Shown piece by piece: positions 25,915 through 36,912 of a stretch of 64,000 bases of DNA (positions are counted from its first letter, which is position 1; every line of letters begins with the position of its first letter). This DNA is from Iris pallida. Taxonomy: Eukaryota; Streptophyta; Magnoliopsida; Asparagales; Iridaceae. The DNA lies in assembly GCA_029216955.1 (NCBI GenBank), contig JANAVB010006998.1:662264-726263 (forward strand), read 5' to 3'. The translations under genes and the position numbers were made by a program. A model generated the notes under the pieces. The model saw nothing but the letters and a program-made list of their open reading frames with translations, was not told the origin of the DNA and ran no database searches.

Positions 25915-26572
25915 ATTCGCCCGAGACTATACCGTAGGCAAGAGGGTAGAACTGTTGGTCACCATTCTTCGTTGTAGCAGACATCAAACATCCTCTAAAT
26001 CTCCCTGTAAGAAAAGTCGCATCCAAATATAGCATCGGGCGACAATATTGAAAACCTTCGACGTAAGTCCCATATGAAAGAAAAAGTCGCTGAAACCTCA
26101 TTGACGTATCATCTTTCTGAAAGTCGATAACAGAACCAATATTGGTTTCCTTTACCTTGTCAACATACCAACACAAGTCGGTGTAAGCTCTAACATCATC
26201 TCCGTATATTTCTTGGTGCACCAGCCTAATATCGTGGTATGCCTGCCCGTAGGTAAGAGATAAACCGTAGTCAACCTTGAATTCATCGACAACTGATTTT
26301 GTCTACTTTTTAGGATCCATCCGAACAATGTCACTAACCAAACTTTTCACAAATTTTGCTGGAATAACTAGATTACCTTTATCCATATAGCCAGCTCCAC
26401 AATTGTGTTCTTCCACATACCTCTTCACCTTAAAAATTTGATTATCTTTCAAAATGGATATAGCATGGAAGCTCCACAAACAAGTATGGGTCTTGTAATT
26501 CTTACAGCAAACGGTGTACCTCCTCGGCTCAGATTTTAAAATATGGAATGGGTAACGAGATTCAAAACATAC
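25915..26572 (-). pseudogene. mudrA-like: MuDR-type MULE transposase, middle part (downstream of the E5/E6 insertion)
   Basis: The transposase excises and inserts the MULE in the nucleus. In this part the zinc-binding DNA-binding segment of MuDR proteins is visible as RYTVCCKNYKTHTCLWSFHA. It is followed by the start of the catalytic MULE domain, MLYLDATFLTGRFRGCLMSA and NGDQQFYPLAYGIVSGE, including the first catalytic Asp of LDATFL. An in-frame TAG near 26305 breaks it. The protein stops at the deletion scar at 25914, so the second catalytic Asp, the Glu and the SWIM zinc finger are missing. It continues in frame with 39721-40232 once the retroelement block and one TSD copy are removed. Confidence 0.8.
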
Positions 26573-28330
26573 TGTCACGCCCCAGAACCAAAATACTGGA
26601 GAGCGGGGACAGACATAGCCAGCTACGTATAATGAAATGGAATCCATCTCACTATACGGTCACGGCTGTCTAGAAATATGAGGGTTTATCTACAAGCCAT
26701 CAGTCTCTTAAGGTCATAAATTATCCTATTGCCTCAATCTCAATCAACTAGCAATCGTTACAAGATATCAGATCACCAAATATACAATTGTAAGGCGTCC
26801 CAAACATTACATATCCAGATGATCATGAAGCTAGTCGTACAAAAATGTAAGGACTAGCAAGAGTTAAGTCATACATGATCAACCTCGAGTTGCCAATCAT
26901 GTTTACAGCCCGTAGGCAGACAGAAAGTAAAGTGCATCGAGCTAACAGGTGCTCGTCGGCTAAATGCCTCAAAAGAATAATGTACAATTACAGTGGGAGA
27001 ACAAAAGAAACCCAATCGTTGCCAGGATTCCCTCTAGTGGTCACCATCTGGCTGGAAAGCAGGTAGATCCTTTGCTGCTGCTCCGGTATCTGGCCATACA
27101 AAATCAGCTGGGTCAGACCCCAGAAAGAGCAAGTGCCACAAAGGAGCCACAAAATAAGAACCCAAAACCAGCAATTAGCACAATAATATAATTACATAAT
27201 AAGAGATAGTAATTTAAGAAAAAGCATGAAAGGAGAATATAAAAGACAATCTTATACAGAGTCGATAAAAGACAGAACATATGGAAAGCATGACAGGATG
27301 ATATACGATGAGATAACCATGAGACTATTCAGATAACCAGGTTACAACCCGTAAACCAAACAAGGACCGGGGTTGTAACACTTCGTCTGAACGAAACTTG
27401 GATTCTCCCACCATTTATCGGCAAAATATAAGAAAATCATGACAGGTAGAAATTCTTATGCAGGAATCAAGACAAGACTAGACAGGTTATACCACATTCA
27501 ATCAATCACGGCCAAGCAATAAGTACGGCTTGCTACTTTAACTAACTAGGGTTATCACAGGCCTAGTTACTAGCAAGACGCAATGAGAATTTCAAGTCTG
27601 GTTACCTGTTTGTTACTACCTGAGTGATCCCAGCAAGAAAAGGAAAAGATAGCAGGATATAGCAGACACACTGTAGTAAGATACATGTGTCCTAAGGTAC
27701 CACACTCGACGTTGGGCTGAAAGTGCGCTCATCTCGACGGATAGCAACAAATCCCAAGTATGTATATATAAGGCCGGGAGCAAAGGGGCAACGGGTAACT
27801 GGGAATTTCTTCATGAACTATTTGATTAATCTAGTCATTAATCCTAGCCATATTCAGTATGAATCCCTGACCGTGGGAAACTAGGGATTCATGTCCTAGA
27901 CATGATGCAAGACAAGACAAGTTTATTTGTACAAACACATTCACCCATGGTGTCCAGGCCATTTATTCTTGTCAAGTCGTGTTAGCCGTCACAACAGCAT
28001 TAAGATAAATCATGTCAGGGTACTTGTCAGGAGTGCGCCACGACGGGCCACTATCATGTCAGGTTGGTCATGTCAGAAGTGCACCACTACGGGTCACTGT
28101 CGTGTTATGATAGTTCCTTGTCATACCATGCCATGTACAATAGTCATTCCAAACATATTAAGTAAAATCAAGTTCATGACAAAAGGCGTAAGGATATAAA
28201 ATGGGCGTAAAATATCTAATAAAATATTAATATACAGGGCTATAAAAGAGCCAAGCTTAAAGAAATAAGACCAAAACTCCAAGAGCCAATGGGTTAAGCA
28301 AGGGGTTCAGGGTGCAGCGTACGCACAAGG

Positions 28331-28793
28331 CACGCACGCAGGAGAGCTGCATACGTGAAAAGTCACGCACGCAGGAGAGCTGCATACGTGAAAGTCACGC
28401 ACGCAGGAGAGGAAAAGTCACGCACGCAAGAGAGCTGTATACGTGAAAAGTCACGCACACAGGAGAACTGCATACGTGAAAAGTCACGCACACAGGAGAG
28501 CGGCATACGTGAAAAGTCACGCACGCCAGAGAGCTGCGTACGTGAAAAGTCACGCACACAGGAGAGCGGCATACATAAAAAGTCACGCACACAGGAGAGC
28601 GGCATACATGAAAAGTCACGCACACAGGAGAGCGGCATACGTGAAAAGTCACGCACACAGGAGAGCGGCATACGTGAAAAGTCACGTACGCCAGAGAGCT
28701 GCGTACGCGAAAAGTTACGCACGCCAGAGAGCTGCGTACGTGTAAAAGCACGCAAGCAGAGAGCTGCGTACGCGTAAAAACACGCACGCAGGG
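28331..28793. repeat. 33-bp minisatellite in the E5 LTR
   Basis: About 14 units of CACGCACRCAGGAGAGCKGC followed by ATACGTGAAAAGT. The period of 33 is a multiple of three, so it opens long frames on both strands; these are not genes. Two unit types (CACACAGGAGAGCGGC and CACGCCAGAGAGCTGC) are interleaved. Confidence 0.95.
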
Positions 28794-29236
28794 TCTGGGT
28801 CTTCTTCTCCATGGCTGAGAAGAAGCTCTCATGGCTCCCAAAACTTCAAGGCATCAGAACTTGGCCATCCGAGCTCCAAATTCGGATTTTCAAAGTTCTA
28901 ACCAGGGTGGAATTGAACTCTCTTCCACAAGGAAACATCAAAACTCATAAAAATCTAACCTAAATAGATCAAAACCATACAAAACCGAAAATAGGGAAAA
29001 CCTAGATCTAGAACAATGGAGACTCCAAATCACAAAATGCTAAGTTCTAATGTTGATCACCATGTCCTAAACTAGCAAATGGACAAATAAAATAGGGTTC
29101 TCATGTGGTGGCAAGGTGCACTTGCCTATGGGTGTGGAGAGTTGTGTGAAGGAAGAAGAAGAAGAAATTAATGGAGGAGGTAATGAAGAGAAAGAGTGTT
29201 AGGTGGGGATTATAAAGAGGGTGGGATGTGGTGTGT

Positions 29237-31908
29237 TGTCACGCCCCAGAACCAGAATACTGGAGAGCGGGGGCGTACATAGCCAGCTACGTATATTGAA
29301 ACAGAATACATCTCAACTAGACGGTCACGGCTGTCTAGATATGAGGGTTTACTACAAGCCAGCAGTCTCTTAAGGTCAAGCCTATTGTTTCAATCTCAAG
29401 CAATTAACAGAGTTACAAGATGTTAGAGCATCAAATATATATATATAAGGCATCCCAAATATTACATATCGGATGATCATGAAGCTAGTCGTACAAAATG
29501 ATAGGACTAGCAAGAGTTCGGTCATACATGATCAACCCTAGGATTTGTTAATCATGTTTACAGCCCGTAGGCAGACAGTAAGTAAATGTGCATCGAGCTA
29601 ACAGGTGCTCGTCGGCTAAACGCCTCAAAAGAATAAATTTACATATAAGTGGGTGAAACAAAAAGGAAAAATCCACTCGTAGCCCGGGTTCCGTCTAGTG
29701 TTCACCATTGGGCTGGAAGCTTGGTAGATCCTCGGGAGCTGCTCCGAAATCTGGCCACACAAAACCAGCTGGGTCAAACCCCAGAAAGAGCAAGTGCCAC
29801 AAGGAGGCCACAAATAAGAACAAAAGCCAGCATATCAGAACATAAAGAATAAAAGGAAAGTACAAGTAATAAAAGTACATAGAACGATAAACGACTAGGG
29901 ACGTAGAACCATTCCGAGAGCCAGGTTACAATCTTTAAACCAAACAATGACCGGGATTGTACCCCTTCGCCTGAATAGCTCCCTGTCTCTACCCATTTAT
30001 CGTTAGAGATAAGTAAAACAATCATGATCAAGAGTTCCAGGTACAGGGGCTAGACAATACTTAGACAGAGCTGGACACCATTCATTCACAATCGGCCAAG
30101 CAAGTACTACGGCTTACTACTTAACTAACTAGGGTTATCACAAGCCTAATTACTAACAAGATGCAAGTGAGAATTTTCAGTCCCAAGCCCTGCAGACCAT
30201 CCAGTTATACTTCTGTGGGTTGAGAGTTATAGGTGGGTACATTGCCCGGGAGACAAATGTACCCTTAGGTGACTTAGAGGGTACAACACATGACAGTGTG
30301 CTGGAAATGTGCTCTACTCGTCGGCAAGCTACAAGTCCATTAAAGCGCCCAGATAACGAGATTACCTGTGACTGGGAATTCTCCATGTTCTAGTTTGATC
30401 TAATCATTAGCCTAATCCAATTTAGCACGAGTCCCTGGCCGTGGTACCCAGGAAGTCACGTCCTAGACATGATGCAAGACAAGACAAGTAGATTTCACAA
30501 GCAAGCAAGCAGGAGCACCCACGGTGTCAAGTTGATTATACGAGTCAAGTTACAAGTTACAAGTCAAGTCAGGAGTGCGCCGCCACGGGCCACTATCAAG
30601 TTATCAAGATAAATCATGTCAGGGTACTTGTCAGGAGCGCACCACGACGGGCCACTATCATGTCAGGTTGGTCATGTTAGGAGTGCACCACGATGGGTCA
30701 CTGTCGTGTTATGCTAGTTCCTTGCCATACCAAGCCATGTACAATAGTCATTCCAAACATATTAAGTAAAATCAGTTCATGACAAAAGGCGTAAGGATAT
30801 AAAATGGGCGTAAAATATCTAAATAAATACCAATATATATAGGACTATAGAAGAGCCAAGCTTAAAGAAATAAACAATTCATCATAGACAAGTAGGTTGT
30901 GCAGGAGGGTCAGGGGTTGGGCTGCGCAGGGTATGTACTGCGCATGGAAGAGCTGCGCAAGAGTTGCCTTACGCAAGGGTAGACTGCGCAGGGGGTCAAG
31001 GGGTACAGGGTTAAAGGGGCACAGGGGATGCCTTGCGCATCAATTGGATTGCGCAAGGGAGGATTGCGCAAGGATAGACTGCGCAGAGTATGGACTGCGC
31101 AATGGTCGAGTGCGCAGGGGTTACCTTGTGCATGGCTGGTTTGCGCATGGCTAGCTTGTGCCAGCGCAATCCAGCACAACGTAAAGCACTGGCTGAGCCT
31201 ATGCGCAATCGGCCATGCGCTAAAGAGCACAGGCCGGGGTGCACAAACGATCAAGTGCTAAAGAGCACTGGCCGAGAGCCTTCACCAAGGCTGAGATGAA
31301 CTCCTCAAGAACACCAAAAACTTCAAATCTTCATAACTTAGCCAAATCAAAACCAAATCTAGAGTTTCAAAGTTCTAACTTGAGTAAAATCGAATTCTCT
31401 TCCACATGGAAGCATCAAAATATGCAAAAATCGAAGTTTAATAGATCAAAACCAAGGATTTTCGAAAATGGTTAAAACCTAGATCTAGAAGAATGAAAGC
31501 TCCAAATCACAAAATGTCAAGTTCTAAAGTTGTTCCCCATGGCCTAATCTAGTTAATGGACAAATAAAAAGTGGTGCTTATTTGATGGCAAGGTGCACTT
31601 GCCTATGGTGTGGTGTTGTGTGGAAGAAGGAAGAAGAAGAAGTTGTAAGAAATTAATGGAGTTATGGAGGAGAGAGAAAAAGTTGGTAGGTTTTAATGAG
31701 GGTAGTTGTGATGGAATAGAGGTGGAGAATAGGCTAAGGTGTTCCACTCATGATGAACCAAGCCAAACCAAACCAACTCCACAAAATAAAACCAAGCCAT
31801 GGTCCAAAACCCATTTACGAGAAACCGAGTCCACAAGTCGAGAAAATAAAATATGTGCTAAAATCAAATTACGAGTACAAATACGAAATACAGGAAATAG
31901 GGTTGACA
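29237..31908 (-). repeat. E6 3' LTR, 2672 bp
   Basis: TGTCACGCCCC...GGGTTGACA. It contains direct repeats of AGGAGTGCGCC-type units at about 30565-30690 and a TGCGCA word array at 30897-31265. It keeps a segment of about 80 bp (about 30805-30885) that the 5' LTR lacks. Confidence 0.95.
30897..31265. repeat. TGCGCA word array, E6 3' LTR
   Basis: Repeated TGCGCAAGG, CTGCGCAGGG, TTGCGCATGG and GCGCAATCC words at irregular 15-25 bp spacing. The palindrome TGCGCA is the common core. Counterpart: 38490-38885. Confidence 0.85.
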
Positions 31909-31923
31909 ACTCTACCCACCTTC
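31909..31923 (-). other. Polypurine tract of E6
   Basis: On the minus strand GAAGGTGGGTAGAGT directly precedes the 3' LTR start. The upstream CCGAGGACGGAATTC matches the corresponding region of E2 and E1. Confidence 0.8.
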
Positions 31924-32077
31924 AAAGAATTCCGTCCTCGGAATTTAATCAAGGAGCTAGAGATTGCCACGATAAGCTATACTAAGCACAGGCAAGCTAC
32001 ACTAAGCAGTTCAATCATACAATCATACAATGCAAGCTAGGAAGGGAAAGCGTAAGGCATAAGAAAGACATTATACC

Positions 32078-35000
32078 TCACGAGTCAAACAGGTAGGGAT
32101 ATCGCGATCGGATGTCGTCCTCACGCTCCCACGTTGACTCACCTAGAGAGTGATGACCCCAAGCAACACGGACTAAGTTAATAGTCTTATTCTTGAGCGT
32201 CTTTTCTCTCCGATCCAATATAGACACGGGCCTCTCCTCATACGAAAGGTTGGTACCAACAACCAATTCTGAATGATCTAGGATATGGCTCGGGTCTGGG
32301 ATGTACCGTCTTAATTGGGATACATAGAATACATCATGTACCTCACTTAGCGACGGCGGAAGAGCGAGACGATATGACACATCGCCTACTCGCTCTAGAA
32401 TATCGAACGGTCCTATATACCTAGGACTAAGCTTTCCCCGTACACCAAAACGAATGACGCCGCGGGTAGGCGAGATCCTAAGGAATACATGGTCGCCGAC
32501 GGCAAATTCTAAGGGACGCCGATGAGCATCGGCCCAATGGCGCTGGCGATCCTGAGCAACTCGGAGGTGATCTCTGACTCTCCTGACCACTTCAATCGTC
32601 TGAGAAATTAGTTCTGGACCGAGCATCTGCCTCTCTCCGACATCGTCCTATGCTAACGGGGATATGCACTTCCTACCATACAGAGCCTCGAAGGGTGCCA
32701 TCTGGATACTGGCCTGAAAACTATTGTTGTACGAGAATTCTACCAGGTGCAGGTGATCCTCCCACGAACCACCGAAGTCAAGGGTACACGACCGCAACAT
32801 ATCTTCAAGAGTTTGTATAGTACGCTCTGACTGCCCATCTGTCTGCGGATGATACGCTGAGCTGAACTTGAGACGAGTCCCCAAACTTTGATGAAGACTG
32901 CGCCAGAAGTGCGATGTGAATCTCGTATCCCTGTCTGATACTATGCTGACTGGCATTTCGTGAAGTCTGACGATCTGCCTGAGATACATCTCTACTAGCT
33001 GTGTCGTCGACTGTCCAACTCTGAATGGAAGAAAGTGTGCCACCTTGGTAAGCCTGTCCACAATGACCCAAATAGCATCTCTGCCTGCCGGAGATCTGGG
33101 TAACCCAGTCACGAAATCTATGGTTATGTGTTCCTATTTCCATTCTGGGATCGGTAAAGGTTGAAGAAGTCCAGCTGGCCTCTGATGTTCAACCTTGACC
33201 TGTTGGCAAACCAAACATCGAGAGACATACCGGGCTATCTCCCTCTTCATACCATTCCACCAAAAGTGTTGACGAATATCTCGGTACATCTTCGTGCTGC
33301 CTGGGTGGATGGAATACTGCGAACTGTGAGCCTCTGCCATGACTTCTTGTCTGATATCTCCACTGGGTACACAGAGACGCATGACGTGTCGAAGTGTACC
33401 ATCTTTATGGATGCATAACTCTGGCCTGTGTCCTGCCTCGCACTCTGCTCTGAGCCGCTGAATCTTGGAATCTGTTAACTGTGCTGTCCGGATCCTCTCA
33501 ACTATGGTGGACTGAATCTGTAGGCTGGCCATCAAGGCCACATTGGAAGGAAGAATCACTTCAATTCCCATCTTCTGAAGATCTGCCAATAGCTCTGGTT
33601 GCGCTGTCAGGAAATAAACTCCGGCTCTCCGGCTCAACGCATCTGCTACCACGTTGGCCTTCCCTGGGTGATACTGCAAGTCCGCATCATAGTCCACAAG
33701 TAGCTCGAGCCATCTTCTCTGCCGCATATTAAGGTCCTTCTGGGTGAAAACATACTTCAGGCTCTTATGATCAGTAAATATCTCCACTCTGTCTCCGTAC
33801 AAGTAGTGCCTCCACAACTTAAGTGCAAACACTAATGCTGCTAACTCCAAGTCATAGGTCGGGTAATTCTTCTCATGATCATGGAGTTGACGTGACGCAT
33901 AAGCAATTACCTTTCCATGCTGCATCAAAACACATCCCAATCCTCTGCCTGAAGCGTCACAATAAACTGTGAATCCTCCGGTCCCATCTGGAAGTGTGAG
34001 AATGGAAGCCGTTATCAAACCTCGCTTCAACTTCTCAAATGATTCCTGACATTCTGCTGTCCAAACGAACGGCACATCCTTGCGGGTCAACTGGGTCATC
34101 GGTGCTGAAATCCTTGCAAAATCTGAGACGAACCGCCGGTAGTAGCCGGCCAATCCAAGGAAGCTGCGAACCTCTGCCACTGAGCTAGGTACTGGCCATG
34201 ACTCGATAGCCACAATCTTCTGGGGATCCACTTCCACTCCTTCTCTGGTAATGATGTGACCCAAGTAAGAAATACGATCGAGCCAGAACTCGCATTTACT
34301 GAACTTGGCGTACAACTGGTGCTCTCTGAGAATCTGGAGGACAACTCTGAGATGCTGCTCGTGCTCTGCTTCACTCTTGCTATAGACCAGGATGTCATCA
34401 AGGAATACTATCACAAACTGATCCAAGTAAGGCATGAAAATATGGTTCATGAGGTTAATGAACACTGCCGGCGCATTGGTCGCTCCAAAGGGCATAACTA
34501 GAAACTTCCAATGCCCGTACCTCGATCTGAACACTGTCTTCGGGATGTCCTGCTCTCTGACTCTGATCTGGTGGTATCCTGACTGCAAGTCTATCTTCGA
34601 GAAAACTGAAGCCCCTTTGAGTTGATCAAACAAGTCATCTATCCTTGGAAGAGGGTATCTGTTCTTGATTGTCACTGAGTTCAAGGTACGGTAATCAACA
34701 CATAACCTGGATGTACCATCCTTCTTTTTTACAAGAAGCATCGGGGCTCCCCAAGGCGATCCACTAGCACGAATGAATCCCTTGGTTCTAAGTTCTTCAA
34801 TCATCTTGTACAAAATCTCCAACTCTGAAGGCGCCATTCTGTAGACTCGCTCTGATACTGGTGCTGTCCCGGGAATCAAGTCGATGGTGAACTCAATCTC
34901 CCGCTCTGGCGGCATCCCTGGAAGTTCCTCTGGGAAGACATCTGGAAACTCTTCAACTATCCGGGGCAACTGCACTGCTGCTACTGCCATCCGCAATACT

Positions 35001-36850
35001 GGAGGAGATGGCTCTACTGTGCCTCTGGAAAATGAAAACTCTGGCTCTCCGGGAATACTAAAGACAACTCTGCCAACATGGCAGTCTATCCCAGCATAAT
35101 GGTTCCTCAACCAATCCATGCCTAGGACTACATCATAGTCTGCCATAGGGAACTCTATGAGCCTAGCGGAGAACTCTCTACCGCTAACTACGATCCGACA
35201 CGAGGAAAACATTCGATCTACTCCCACAAGACCATTACCAGTAAGTATATTGAGCCTCACTGATAATGACTCGGGCTCCAATCCTATCCGTGTCGTGAAT
35301 CGTGCAGACATGAATGAATGCGATGTACCAGAATCAAATAATACAGATGCTGAAAAGGTGTTGACGAGAATAGTACCTGCCACTACCTCACCTGGTGCAA
35401 CTTCTTCTTCCATGGTCATCATCATAGCCTGACCTCTAGCTGCGGGTCCCCTCTGCTGGAAACCCCTCTGTCGGTTCTGTGCTGGAGCCTGGGTGAACTG
35501 CTGCTGGAAGGCCTGGGCCTGGGGCGCCAATGGCCTCGGGTACTGCTGTTGCTGCTGCTGCTGGACTGGAACTGGGGCTGGTCCTCTCACCGAAGAACTA
35601 GAAAGGTTGGATGATGATGGGCCTCCCCTATTCGGGCAGGTCCCTATCTGGTGGTCTGCTCCTCCACAAGCCAGGCACAACCCCTGTACCCTACGACACT
35701 CTGCCACTACATGGCCCGGCTTCCCGCAATGAGAACATTCCATCGCGGAAGACTGCTTCTGCTTCTGCTGCTGCGGGTACGTCGAGGTCGAATGCTGAAC
35801 CGACGTCACTGAGGCCGCCCGCCTCGGAGTTCCAATGGTTATACCCCTAGCTGCCGGGGCTGGAGCTGAAGATTGGTGCATCTGGTTGTGGGACCGCTTC
35901 CTGCCTCCGGTCCTGTCCACAATTCTCCGAGAGGTATACTCATGCCTCCTTCCTGCCTTCAACACTGCATCGAACGTCTGGTGCTCGAACTGCTCGACAG
36001 CCAATAATATCTCTAAGTGCAGCCCTTGCTGGAACCGCTGAGCCCTATCGAACTCGGTCGCCACCAAGGTGGGGGCAAACCTACTGAGCCTAGAAAACTC
36101 AAATGCATAGCCATCGACCATTCTGCCTCCTTGCTTCAGGTTGGTGAATCTGGTCTACAAGTCGTACCGTGCCACCACATCAAAGTACTTTGTCTGGAAT
36201 CTCTCTCTGAACGTCGCCCAAGTAACTGGTGCCGCTAACCCCATGGCCTGAGCTGCCCACCAATCGCGAGCCAAGTCCAGTAACTGTAGCCGTACCACCG
36301 CCACCTTCTCATTCTCAGGTGTCCTAGCTGCTTCTAGAACCACCTCGGTATCCTGAAGCCAAGCGTCCGCGGCAATCGCATCTTCACTGCCGTCAAAGAA
36401 GGGAGGGTTCAAGCGCTTGAAACTGTTGGCCGCCTGATTCCCTTGGGGACCTCCTCTGTTTAGTGCATCATGAACTTCCTGGTGCAAGGCGTCGCCTCGA
36501 CGATCTTGGGATGCAAGCAGTTCTCTGATAAGCCCTACCAAAGGTCCCTCATCCTGTCTAGCTGGTTGAACGGGCGGAGCTGCCTGAACTGGAGGTTCCG
36601 AGCCTCCGGGAAGCATAACTCGGGAGGCTACTCCAGAGTGCTGAGCTTGATCTTCCTGGCGCTGGGGTGCTTGCCGAGCTTCCTCTGGCTGGTTGGCAGG
36701 TCCGGAAGCAATGCCGCTGAAGAAGACGACATAGGGAACAATAAGGAAAGGACCAGGACGGATCAATGATACAAGCAATGTGATCAGGTCGAGATTCTCG
36801 GGGATTTGAAGATATGAGCAGAGATCAATGGCGGATATTGATTGAGACAT
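32078..36850 (-). pseudogene. gag-pol: gag-pol polyprotein of E6, Tekay chromovirus, three in-frame TAG codons
   Basis: One frame of 1591 codons makes capsid, protease, reverse transcriptase, RNase H and integrase for cytoplasmic reverse transcription and nuclear integration. In reading order: gag with capsid block and zinc knuckles [14 protein letters not shown] and [14 protein letters not shown]; protease [12 protein letters not shown] with [14 protein letters not shown] and catalytic FLDD; RNase H from [10 protein letters not shown]; integrase zinc region ([11 protein letters not shown]...CLVC), then Asp in VDRLTKVAHF, Asp in VSDRDTRF and Glu in TDGQSERTIQ; finally a chromodomain-like tail RVAWGHHSLGESTWERE, which in this lineage targets heterochromatin marks. 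The TAG codons lie at about 36152 (gag), 33134 (between integrase zinc finger and core) and 32645 (after the core). They fit CAG or TGG changed by one transition. Without them the frame is otherwise open. Confidence 0.95.
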
Positions 36851-36894
36851 CTATTCGGTAAACCCTCATATTTCTTGAATGCCAAGACCTGCAT

Positions 36895-36912
36895 GGGCTA
36901 CCACTTAAACCA
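36895..36912 (-). other. Primer-binding-site region of E6
   Basis: Immediately inside the 5' LTR the minus strand reads TGGTTTAAGTGGTAGCCC. It starts with the TGG expected opposite a tRNA CCA end and is conserved in E1 (TGGTTTAAGTGGTGGCCC) and, degenerate, in E2. It is not the usual initiator-Met site TGGTATCAGAGC, and the primer tRNA is unassigned. Confidence 0.6.

Noticed and set aside
28355..28841. Several long overlapping ORFs (about 100-149 aa) on both strands
   Set aside because: The 33-bp minisatellite has a period divisible by three, so open frames arise on both strands without selection. No start context or protein family fits.
30897..31299. ORFs of 70-114 aa in the E6 LTRs (and 38553-38913)
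   Set aside because: They are readings of the TGCGCA word array. They differ between the two LTR copies and have no conserved frame.
33161..36238. Plus-strand ORFs opposite E6 gag-pol
   Set aside because: They are shadows of the strongly supported minus-strand gag-pol frame.
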